Source: Cellvibrionaceae bacterium
GTDB lineage: Bacteria > Pseudomonadota > Gammaproteobacteria > Pseudomonadales > Cellvibrionaceae
Length of the DNA stretch: 11,186 nt
Direction of reading: 5' to 3'
NCBI GenBank assembly: GCA_021151615.1
Contig: JAGKXA010000151.1
Span: 1-11,186, forward strand
The position numbers were made by a program, and so were the translations under genes. Every line of letters begins with the position of its first letter. The stretch's first letter is position 1. The notes under the pieces were generated by a model that saw only the letters and a program-made list of their open reading frames with translations, had not been told where the DNA came from and made no database searches. This document shows, in pieces, positions 1 to 7,274 of this stretch.

Positions 1-66
1 CAAATAGCCTGGTGATTCGGAAAGGGATTTTACGTTTCTTGTCGAAACACTGATTGAGCTCACAGC

Positions 67-2805
67 TTAGGTGCTTTCACCCAGCCAGATATGCACCAGC
101 TTCTCAATCCGCTCCAGATCATATTGGCGCAGGGCGTTGAGTAGCTGCTGGTGGCGCTGGTTGCCCAGTTGGGGCGCGGTCAGTGAGGTGATGATCTTCT
201 TGCAGTTGCTCATATCGCCGCTGGCTGCGTGGCGGGCGAGTGCTTCCAGTTCATGCTTGATAAGCGTGATATCCGCCAGCGCCTCCTCTGAATCCTGACG
301 GGATTGGGCTGAATAATCCGTCTCACCCACAAAACTGACCCCGGTAAACTGGTGCAGGGCTTTGAAAATGTCCTCAAAGGCGTAGGGTTTGCCGATAAAA
401 TCCTGAAACCCCTGCGCCAGATAAAAGGCGCGTTCGTGCTCCAGGCTGGAGGCAGACACGGCGACTATGGGGGTGTTTTGAAAACCGGGCTGGGAGCGCA
501 GCTTGCGTAGCATTTCCAGGCCGTTGATACCCGGCATGCGGATGTCGGTAAAGATAATATCGAAGCTGTGGCTGGCACATTGCAGCAGGCCCTCATGGCC
601 ATCGCGCGCAAACAGCGTTGCGCAACCTATCTGGCGCAGCAGATCCACCAGTATCTCGCCACTTGCAGGATCATCCTCCACCACCAGTACACGGCATTGG
701 CTACCGGGTTGTAGATGATGCATCACCTGCCGTCCCGGTTGCTCCAGCTCTATGTTTTCGCTTTTCAAGGGCAAGATTAAATAGGCCAGTGTTCCCTGCC
801 CCAGTACGCTGGATAGTTGCAAGCTGCCGCCCATGCCCTCTGCCAGATGGCGCGAGAGTGCAAGGCCCAGGCCGGTACCGCCGGCATCTTCACCCGCCTG
901 CCCTTGCTTGAAGGCGGCAAACAACTCAGCCATTTCTTTTTCGGCGATGCCAGGGCCGGTATCGCCAATGACAAATTCAATCTTGTTTTCCGCAAGCGGC
1001 ATGACTTGCAAGCTGACACTGCCTTGCGGGGTAAATTTAATCGCGTTGCCAAGCAGGTTTAATAAAATCTGGCCAATCTTCTGGCGATCACCTTGCACGA
1101 TATAGGGCGCGGTCAAATCAATCTGGGTAATTAGCTGCAAACCTTTATTGGTGGCGCGCTCGCGCATAATGGTTTGGATATCCATGACTTCCTGATACAA
1201 ATCAAAATAATCGTGGCGTAAATTCAATACACCGGATTCGATTTTGGAGAGATCGAGAATATCGTTAATTAAGCCGAGCAAGCGCTGGCTGGAGGTCAAA
1301 ATTAATTCGAGTCGCTCGCGTTGGTTGCCGGTAAATTTTTCATCGCGCATCAGCAATTGGGTGTAGCCGAGCACCGCGTTCAGCGGCGTGCGAATTTCAT
1401 GGCTCATATTGGCGAGGAAGCGGCTTTTTGCGCGTGTTGCTTCCTCGGCCGTTTCTTTCGCAATCGATAATTGTTGTTCCGCTTCTTTTTGCGCGGCAAT
1501 GTCGCGCCCGATTCCCAAAATACCGATAGGATTGCCCTGCTCATCGCGCACCGCAACTTTGGAAATATCGAGCAGGTAATCGGCCTGGCCTTCAATATGG
1601 ATATGTTGTTCATATCTATGCAGCTGTGGAGTTTTTAGCGCGAGTTGATCGTTAAAACGAAATGCTTCCGAGAGTTCGCGTTGGACAAGCTGTTCTTCGG
1701 TATTGCCCACCACTTGATGTTCTTCTTTGCCGAGCATGCGTGCAAAGGCTTTGTTGCAACTGATGTACACGCCCTCAAGGTTTTTAAACCAGATGGGATC
1801 GGGAATATTATCCAGCAGGCTGCGCAGGTGTTGCTCGCGCTCCTTTAACGCCGCTTGCGATGCTTGCAATTGCTCCTGGGTTTGTTGGCGCTGCACAATT
1901 TCATTCAACAGCCAATCGTTAGCCGCGCGCAATGCCTCGGTGTGGGATAAGACTTCCTGCTCCAGCTTTTGCTGGATCTGGCGAAATAAGTCATCGTTCT
2001 TCTGGCGTGCGCGCAAATAAGCGGTGAGTAAACCAATCAGTGTCAAGCCAATTCCCAGTGCAGAAATTTGCAACCAACTGGGTAAATACCAGGGGCGGGA
2101 TGCAACTGTCTCAGCCAGCAACGGGTAGGCGCTGGTCCGTTCCAGATACCCCAGTGCCGACACCAGGAACAGCACCAAACCTACCCCTGCACAGAGCAAC
2201 AGGAAGGCTTGCGCGTGAGTGTTGTTTTGGCGCAGTCGGGGCACGAGCAGCCAGGCCAGTAATGATGTGACGACCAGCATTCCTACGCTGTCCCCCATCC
2301 ACCAGAAAGCCCAGGTTTTGAAAAGTTCGTCGGTAGGCACTATCCCAAGGTAATTCAGTGACAGAGTGCCAACACTGGATGAAATCCCCGCGCACAAAAA
2401 AATGCTACCGATAAAATAGAGGGCGCGACGCAAACTGATCAATTGGTTGCGACTGAACAGGCCGCGATTCATGCGAGCGACAAGGGCGCATTGCGCGATT
2501 ACTGCGCTGCTCATCAACAGCGTCATACTTACGCTGGTAAAGTTGACTCCGATTGCCGGGCCTATACTCATCAGCAGGCTGGCGCTGAGCGAGCCGATAA
2601 AAATCCCGGGAGCGACACGCAAACCAAATAACAAAAAGCCCAGGAGCGCGAAGCCAGCGGCAGGCCATACCAGAGTGACGTTGGAAGTGAGCGAGCTGTG
2701 GATCATGCCGAATTTCGCGAGGTAAAAATAACCCAGCGCAAAGGCGAGGTTTAACAGCGGCAGTTTGGCAAAAAAATAGAATTTGTTGCGCGCGAGATTC
2801 ACCAA
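67..2805 (-). CDS. MASE1-PAS hybrid sensor histidine kinase with C-terminal receiver domain
   Basis: Inner-membrane hybrid histidine kinase of 912 residues. Residues 10-265 hold about eight hydrophobic segments and the FWWMGDSVG signature of a MASE1 sensor domain. A coiled coil follows at 268-325, then a PAS domain at about 326-440. HisKA has MSHEIRTPLN with phospho-acceptor His469. The HATPase domain shows an N-box (Asn583, Asn586), DTGPG (615-619) and GGTGLGL (642-648). The receiver domain (704-820) has acidic pair Asp711/Asp712, phospho-acceptor Asp754 and Lys806. The helical tail (840-912) has no HxxKG motif, so it is not an obvious Hpt domain. The start is TTG at 2805, with GGAG (2817-2814) 8 bases upstream; GTG at 2802 is nearly as good. 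The gene begins 13 bases after the stop of the REC-GGDEF-EAL gene, and that GGAG sits against the upstream stop, suggesting an operon with coupled translation. The family is certain; the signal sensed is unknown. Confidence 0.93.
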   Translation of the reverse strand: MVNLARNKFYFFAKLPLLNLAFALGYFYLAKFGMIHSSLTSNVTLVWPAAGFALLGFLLFGLRVAPGIFIGSLSASLLMSIGPAIGVNFTSVSMTLLMSSAVIAQCALVARMNRGLFSRNQLISLRRALYFIGSIFLCAGISSSVGTLSLNYLGIVPTDELFKTWAFWWMGDSVGMLVVTSLLAWLLVPRLRQNNTHAQAFLLLCAGVGLVLFLVSALGYLERTSAYPLLAETVASRPWYLPSWLQISALGIGLTLIGLLTAYLRARQKNDDLFRQIQQKLEQEVLSHTEALRAANDWLLNEIVQRQQTQEQLQASQAALKEREQHLRSLLDNIPDPIWFKNLEGVYISCNKAFARMLGKEEHQVVGNTEEQLVQRELSEAFRFNDQLALKTPQLHRYEQHIHIEGQADYLLDISKVAVRDEQGNPIGILGIGRDIAAQKEAEQQLSIAKETAEEATRAKSRFLANMSHEIRTPLNAVLGYTQLLMRDEKFTGNQRERLELILTSSQRLLGLINDILDLSKIESGVLNLRHDYFDLYQEVMDIQTIMRERATNKGLQLITQIDLTAPYIVQGDRQKIGQILLNLLGNAIKFTPQGSVSLQVMPLAENKIEFVIGDTGPGIAEKEMAELFAAFKQGQAGEDAGGTGLGLALSRHLAEGMGGSLQLSSVLGQGTLAYLILPLKSENIELEQPGRQVMHHLQPGSQCRVLVVEDDPASGEILVDLLRQIGCATLFARDGHEGLLQCASHSFDIIFTDIRMPGINGLEMLRKLRSQPGFQNTPIVAVSASSLEHERAFYLAQGFQDFIGKPYAFEDIFKALHQFTGVSFVGETDYSAQSRQDSEEALADITLIKHELEALARHAASGDMSNCKKIITSLTAPQLGNQRHQQLLNALRQYDLERIEKLVHIWLGEST

Positions 2806-2818
2806 GAGAAAAACTCCA

Positions 2819-4636
2819 TCAGGTGAGGTAATGTTCCAATGCCTGGGAGCTCAACTCCTCCGGTTTATGGTGGTGATAGCCCTGCCCCCAGTGCACGCCC
2901 AGCGCATAGAGTTGTTTGGCAACTTCAGCGGTTTCCACAAATTCGGCAATCACTTCTTTATCGAGCGAGTTGGCCATTTCAATAATGGATTTCACCATGG
3001 CGTAGTGCGATAAGTCCACATCCATATCGCGCACAAAAATGCCGTCAATTTTAATTTTATCGAACGCCAGTTGATGCAAGTAAGCGTAAGAGGCAAAGCC
3101 ACTGCCGAAATCATCCAGTGCAAAGTGACAACCGAAATCGCGCAGGGTTTGCATAAACTTCCGCGCCGAATCGATATTCACAATGGCTTGGGTTTCGGTA
3201 ATTTCAAAACAGAATTTATGCGCGGGGATTTGGTATTGCTGGAAACTGTTAATAATAAATGGCGCCAGCTGGGTCTCGCGAATTGAAATTGCCGACAGAT
3301 TAATGGATACCAGATCCATTTTTTCCAGCAGTTGCGGATGCTGGGCAAATAAGCCCAACACATGGTTGATCATCCACTTGTCCAGCTCAGGAATTAAATG
3401 CAAACGCTCGGCAGGGCCGATAAATTCACCGGGTGAAATCATGCGTTTGGTGTGCGGGTCCCAGAGCCTGAGTAGCACCTCCAAACGGTAGGAAGATGAA
3501 TACTTTTGCGCGCTGTCGGGAAAGTATTCCAGCAGTTGGAAGTAGGCGCGAAATAGCTGGTTTTGCAATGCATCCACAAGGCGTGAAGCCCAGTTGATAT
3601 TGTCCTTGTGCAGGTTGCTACGTTTGGTGGCTTCTTCCAGGCTGAACACTGCGCCGCGCGCATCGCGCTTGGCCACAAAAATTACTTCATCGGCAGCGAG
3701 CATTACCTGATCGTAACTGACCATGGCGCGACTGAGCGGTAGTGCAGCGATGGAGGCCGCGAGTTTGAATTGGCGGTCTTCCCATTGGAAATTAAATTGC
3801 TCCAGATGCTTGAGGATGGTCTGTGCCAAATCAATGCCTTTGTCATGCTCGTTACCCTGAGTAACTACGACAAAACGATCACCCCCCAAACGGGCAAAAA
3901 AATCTTCGCGTGTTAACAAGCCGGCAACGCTATCGGCAAACTGGCGCAGCAATTCATCGCCGGCGATACAGCCGCAACTTTCGTTAATCAAACGGAAGCG
4001 GTCAATATCAATTAATAAAAACGTTGCGCTCAGGCTTTCCAACTGGATGCGTGCCAGCAATTCGGAAACATGGGCTTCAAGGGCGTTGCGATTGTGCAGG
4101 CGGGTTACAAAATCATGGGTGGCGAGGTAGTTGAGGCGGTCTTGCATATAGCGCCGTTCGTTGATTTCCTCGCGCAGCTGGCGGTTGGCGATGGTGAGTT
4201 CGGCGGTGCGTTCACGTACCTTGGATTCCAGTTCACGGTTGAAGGATTTTAGCTCGGCCAGCATTGCCTGGCGCTCCAGCTGATGGCGCACTCGCGCGCG
4301 CACTTCGTCGCTATTGATGGGTTTGGTAATGTAATCAGCACCGCCCACGCGAAAGCCCTGGCTGATATCGTCGGCGCGGGCGGTGACAAAAATAATGGGA
4401 ATTTCGGTGGTGGACAAATCAGCTTTCAGGCGGGTACAAACTTCAAAGCCGTTCATATCCGGCATCATGACATCGAGCAGAACCAGGTCTGGCAGACGGC
4501 GTCCAGCCAGCTCCAATGCGCGCTCACCCGAGGTAGCAACCAGCAGTTCGCAATCCAGATCTTCAAGAATTCCACTGAGGACATCCAGGTTTTCGGGAGT
4601 ATCATCCACCAGCAGGATACGCGGCACACTCGACAT
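2819..4636 (-). CDS. Response regulator, REC-GGDEF-EAL (cyclic di-GMP signalling)
   Basis: Cytoplasmic response regulator of 605 residues. The receiver domain (about 4-120) has the DD pair in ILLVDD, phospho-acceptor Asp55 in LLDVMMP and Lys105 in TKP. A coiled coil (about 120-165) leads to a GGDEF domain (170-335) whose signature is GGDRF, and the upstream inhibitory-site position reads TRED instead of RxxD. Diguanylate cyclase activity is therefore unlikely. The EAL domain (about 355-605) has EVL in place of EAL but keeps the expected ligands: NLS, EITE, DDFGSG, KIKID, AEFVE and QGY. Phosphodiesterase activity, or c-di-GMP binding as in FimX-like receptors, is plausible. I chose ATG at 4636 because GAGGG lies 11 bases upstream and the receiver begins there. 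ATG at 4666 would add ten residues but has no ribosome site. It is the first gene of an operon with the downstream hybrid kinase, its likely phosphodonor. Confidence 0.92.
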   Translation of the reverse strand: MSSVPRILLVDDTPENLDVLSGILEDLDCELLVATSGERALELAGRRLPDLVLLDVMMPDMNGFEVCTRLKADLSTTEIPIIFVTARADDISQGFRVGGADYITKPINSDEVRARVRHQLERQAMLAELKSFNRELESKVRERTAELTIANRQLREEINERRYMQDRLNYLATHDFVTRLHNRNALEAHVSELLARIQLESLSATFLLIDIDRFRLINESCGCIAGDELLRQFADSVAGLLTREDFFARLGGDRFVVVTQGNEHDKGIDLAQTILKHLEQFNFQWEDRQFKLAASIAALPLSRAMVSYDQVMLAADEVIFVAKRDARGAVFSLEEATKRSNLHKDNINWASRLVDALQNQLFRAYFQLLEYFPDSAQKYSSSYRLEVLLRLWDPHTKRMISPGEFIGPAERLHLIPELDKWMINHVLGLFAQHPQLLEKMDLVSINLSAISIRETQLAPFIINSFQQYQIPAHKFCFEITETQAIVNIDSARKFMQTLRDFGCHFALDDFGSGFASYAYLHQLAFDKIKIDGIFVRDMDVDLSHYAMVKSIIEMANSLDKEVIAEFVETAEVAKQLYALGVHWGQGYHHHKPEELSSQALEHYLT

Positions 4637-4775
4637 AACAAAAACATCCCTCGCTATCGTTGTCATCGGAATATAGCAGAAGGCAAAGGAATAGCTACGC
4701 GACGGTTATGAAGATTTGTTTAGTGCCAAATGCATTTACCAGATTCGCGCTATAACGTTCACCGAATTCGCGCCA

Positions 4776-4822
4776 GTAGGGGTTCGATTTATCGAACCCA
4801 ATCTTGATGCAATATCGAACCC
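4776..4822. repeat. Inverted repeat GGGTTCGAT-TT-ATCGAACCC plus a third half-site
   Basis: A perfect inverted repeat has 9-base arms at 4780-4788 and 4791-4799 separated by TT. The right arm recurs as TATCGAACCC at 4813-4822, exactly 23 bases after its first copy at 4790-4799. GTAG directly precedes the left arm (4776-4779), the head sequence typical of REP palindromes. It lies in the spacer between ubiB and the promoter side of the REC-GGDEF-EAL operon. It could be an operator with two sites about two helical turns apart, or a single diverged REP. No U-run follows on either strand, so it is not a standard terminator. Confidence 0.6.
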
Positions 4823-4841
4823 GGTATTGTGCAGGGTGCTT

Positions 4842-4856
4842 ACCCCAACGTGGGGT
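4842..4856 (-). terminator. Hairpin at the ubiB stop codon, possible weak terminator
   Basis: ACCCCA and TGGGGT pair as a 6-bp stem with a 3-base loop, and the stem begins within the ubiB TAA stop codon. In the direction of ubiB transcription the next bases are AAGCACCC, with no U-tract. It may be a 3'-end stabilising hairpin rather than an intrinsic terminator. Confidence 0.3.
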
Positions 4857-6514
4857 TATTTCCTGAACCAAACCGCCAGCAATCCAATCGCAATCAGCGC
4901 AATAGTTGCGGGTGATAAATCGCTAAACAACCAATCGCGCAAGACGGCGGAACCCTGAGTGTCGCGGTAGAGGAAGTAAGCGGCGCTGCCGAAGGCGACC
5001 AGGGCGATCAATTTGCGGCGGCTATGGTGGTGTTTGTGCGCTTTGCGCGAACCGAGTTCCTGCGCGAGCGAATCCAAACGTTGGGACATTTGCGGCAATT
5101 GTTGCAGGCTGTTGAAAATCATATCCGGGACCTGGGGGAATTTTTCCATCCAGTCGGGTGCGGTGCGTTTGAGCTCGCGCCAGAGATTTTTAGGGTGGAA
5201 GCGGTTTTTCAGCCAGCGCTCCAGGTAGGGGTGAGCGGTGGCCCAGAGATCCAGATCGGGATACAGTTGGCGGCCCAAGCCTTCAATATTGAGCAGGGTT
5301 TTTTGCAGCAATACCAACTGCGGTTGCACTTCCATTTCAAAGCGGCGCGCAGTGCGGAACAAGGTCAGCAATACATTGGCGAAGGAAATTTCTTTGAGCG
5401 GTTTTTCGAAGATGGGCTCGCACACAGTGCGAATTGCCGCCTCCAATTCTTCCACGCGCACGTAGGCGGGAACCCAACCGCTTTTTACGTGCAGCTCAGC
5501 AACCTGGCGATAATCGCGGCGAAACATGGCGAGCAGGTTACGCGCTAAATAATATTGATCTTCGCGCGTCAGTGAGCCGACGATGGCCATATCCACCGCA
5601 ATATATTGCGGCAATTGCGGATTCTTCATGGAGACAAAAATATTGCCCGGGTGCATATCGGCGTGAAAGAAATTGTGATCAAACACCTGGGTGAAAAAAA
5701 TCTCCACGCCGCGCTCGGCGAGTTTTTTCATATTGGTATTTTGCGCATTGAGCGCTGTCACATCGGTAACGGGAATACCGTAGATGCGCTCCATCACCAG
5801 CACGTTGTGGCGAGTGTAATCCCAATAAACTTCGGGTACATAGAGCAGTGGTGAATTTAAAAAGTTGCGGCGCAATTGTGAACCGTTAGCGGCTTCGCGC
5901 TGTAGATCCAACTCATCGAAAATAGTCGTGCGATAATCCTGCACAATTTCCACCGGGTGCAGGCGCTTGCCATCGAGGGTATTGTTTTCCACCCAGCGCG
6001 CGACGCGCAACAGCAGCGCTATATCCTGTGCGATGACTTTTTCAATGCCGGGGCGAATCACTTTGATTACTACATCGCGGCCATCTTTCAAAGTCGCGGT
6101 GTGCACCTGCGCAACGGAGGCAGAAGCCAGCGGCGTAGCTTCGTAGCTGGCGAAAATATCGCTGACTCCGGCGCCCAGGGAGGATTCCACAATGCGCTGG
6201 AATTCGTCGCTGGAAAAGGGCGTGACATTGTCTTGCAGGTGGTTAAGTTCACTGACGATATCGTCCGGTACCAGATCCGGACGGGTGGAGAGCAACTGGC
6301 CAAATTTTACAAAGATCGGCCCCAGGTCTTCGCAGGCGCGTCTTAGACATTCACCGCGAGAAAGCTTAGGGGTTGGAAACAGGCGAAAGAAAATTAATAA
6401 CAGGCGCGCGGCAAACGGCAGATTGTCGGGCAGCAATTTATCCAAACGATAACGGGCAAATATACGCAGGATTGTTAATAAGCGGAAAAACACCATCACG
6501 AAATAATTTCTCAT
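4856..6514 (-). CDS. ubiB: UbiB, ABC1/ADCK-type atypical kinase for ubiquinone biosynthesis
   Basis: UbiB is required for ubiquinone synthesis. It is an atypical protein-kinase-like ATPase anchored in the inner membrane, thought to help move or present lipid intermediates to the Ubi enzymes. The 552 residues match the usual length (E. coli about 546). Visible motifs are KFGQ (70-73, the KxGQ hallmark), the Ala-rich loop ASASVAQVH (130-138), Lys151 in VVIKVIRP, the ExD motif (Glu201/Asp203), and HADMHPGN (284-291). Two C-terminal membrane segments lie at 501-516 and 534-549. The metal-binding DFG-equivalent reads DMA (308-310), where E. coli has DCG. The start is ATG at 6514. A longer TTG start at 6544 would only add residues encoded by the adjacent repeat. 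ATG at 6496 also fits, and none of these has a good ribosome site. It follows ubiJ across a REPIN-like spacer. Confidence 0.96.
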   Translation of the reverse strand: MRNYFVMVFFRLLTILRIFARYRLDKLLPDNLPFAARLLLIFFRLFPTPKLSRGECLRRACEDLGPIFVKFGQLLSTRPDLVPDDIVSELNHLQDNVTPFSSDEFQRIVESSLGAGVSDIFASYEATPLASASVAQVHTATLKDGRDVVIKVIRPGIEKVIAQDIALLLRVARWVENNTLDGKRLHPVEIVQDYRTTIFDELDLQREAANGSQLRRNFLNSPLLYVPEVYWDYTRHNVLVMERIYGIPVTDVTALNAQNTNMKKLAERGVEIFFTQVFDHNFFHADMHPGNIFVSMKNPQLPQYIAVDMAIVGSLTREDQYYLARNLLAMFRRDYRQVAELHVKSGWVPAYVRVEELEAAIRTVCEPIFEKPLKEISFANVLLTLFRTARRFEMEVQPQLVLLQKTLLNIEGLGRQLYPDLDLWATAHPYLERWLKNRFHPKNLWRELKRTAPDWMEKFPQVPDMIFNSLQQLPQMSQRLDSLAQELGSRKAHKHHHSRRKLIALVAFGSAAYFLYRDTQGSAVLRDWLFSDLSPATIALIAIGLLAVWFRK

Positions 6515-6515
6515 T

Positions 6516-6659
6516 GTAGGTTGGCGGTGAGGAACGAACCCCAACGCGACTTAATCGCACAACACGATAAATTCCTTTCATGAGGGACGAATTTGATTTG
6601 GTTTTTTTAGCGATGTATCGGCGTTGCTTTGTTGGGCATCGTTCCTCAGCCCATCCTAC
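6516..6659. repeat. REPIN-like element: two inverted GTAG-headed palindromes
   Basis: The plus strand at 6516-6545 and the minus strand at 6659-6631 carry near-copies of one 29-30 base unit. Each starts with GTAGG, has the shared core TGAGGAACGA, ends in CCCAAC, and can fold on itself (GTTGG with CCAAC on the left; TGGGC with GCCCA on the right). The two units point towards each other with GTAG at the outer ends, the layout of REP doublets (REPINs) mobilised by RAYT transposases. The 85 bases between them contain smaller hairpins (GCGA/TCGC at 6546-6558; AAATTC/GAATTT about the centre). The element fills the ubiJ-ubiB gap and enters the ubiJ coding end. No RAYT gene is in the window. Confidence 0.8.
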
Positions 6660-7260
6660 GTTTCTCCGCCAGCAGCTTTTCTATGCGCGCGGCGGCGCGG
6701 TCGACCGCTAAACGTAGTTCATCTACCTGTTGGTAAAAATCTTCCAGCTCGGGTTTTGATACCAGCGCCTGATATTCTTCGGTGAGGAATTCTTTGCCCA
6801 GGCGTGCAGCTGTCTGTGCGCGATCTTTGGCCCAGCCGAATTTTGCGCGAATAACTTGCGCCGTCTGGTGGCCGATAATATCGCCGGTGAATTGGCTGAG
6901 CATATCTTCCCAGTCGATATCCAGATTTTTCAGTAGCTGTTGCAAGTCCGCCAGCAGTGTCAAATCGCCCATGGCGGTCACGCCGGAATATTTCAGGTTG
7001 TGAATTTCAGTGGTGGACAATTGCAGCAGCGCCATCAGCGAACCGCTCAGTTGCGTGTCTACCTCGCCATCCCAATTCGCCATCAATTGGATGTCTTCAT
7101 CCAGCGGCATCACAAATAAATTAACGGTGACGGGCGCGGTGATATTTACCGCGAGGATTTTGCCCGAGAGGCGCGCGAGCTTCAGGCGTGTTGCCGGGTC
7201 ATAGCGCAGCGCGGTGTTGATAATTTTTTCCGCGCTGGCGAGGGCAGCTGTAGTAAGCAT
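6646..7260 (-). CDS. ubiJ: UbiJ, SCP2-domain ubiquinone biosynthesis accessory factor
   Basis: UbiJ is a soluble lipid-binding accessory protein that, with UbiK and the Ubi enzymes, supports aerobic ubiquinone synthesis. The 204 residues match the family (E. coli 201). An N-terminal SCP2-like domain spans about 12-115. A conserved middle block follows (SQFTGDIIGHQTAQ, about 121-134, like YTGDIAAE in E. coli). The C-terminus is a charged coiled coil (about 165-200). The ATG at 7260 is well placed: AAGGGG lies 9 bases upstream and overlaps the ubiE TAA stop, which points to coupled translation across the 14-base gap. The last residues, RRMG and stop, are encoded inside the REPIN-like repeat, so the native C-terminus may have been altered. 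The ubiE-ubiJ-ubiB order makes the assignment firm despite low sequence conservation. Confidence 0.92.
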   Translation of the reverse strand: MLTTAALASAEKIINTALRYDPATRLKLARLSGKILAVNITAPVTVNLFVMPLDEDIQLMANWDGEVDTQLSGSLMALLQLSTTEIHNLKYSGVTAMGDLTLLADLQQLLKNLDIDWEDMLSQFTGDIIGHQTAQVIRAKFGWAKDRAQTAARLGKEFLTEEYQALVSKPELEDFYQQVDELRLAVDRAAARIEKLLAEKRRMG

Positions 7261-7274
7261 CGCAGTAATTCCCC

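Noticed and set aside
34..48. GTTTC/GAAAC hairpin after the hybrid kinase gene as a terminator
   Set aside because: The stem is 5 bp and A/T-rich, and no U-tract follows in the direction of transcription.
3..70. Possible C-terminal end of a plus-strand gene entering from the left
   Set aside because: Frame 3 is open to a TGA at 51-53, and frame 2 from 8 to a TAG at 68-70, but the visible fragments are too short to recognise and frame 2 has a TAG at 5-7. No feature can be supported.
4637..4666. Start of the REC-GGDEF-EAL protein at ATG 4666
   Set aside because: No ribosome site precedes it and the extra ten residues are outside the receiver domain; ATG 4636 has GAGGG upstream, though the spacing of 11 is long, so the alternative is not fully excluded.
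5024..5548. 174-codon open frame on the plus strand within ubiB
   Set aside because: It is antisense to well-conserved UbiB sequence and shows no domain or ribosome site; treated as a shadow.
6515..6544. N-terminal extension of UbiB from TTG at 6544
   Set aside because: The added ten residues are encoded by the inverted repeat unit and have no counterpart in UbiB homologues; ATG 6514 gives normal family length.
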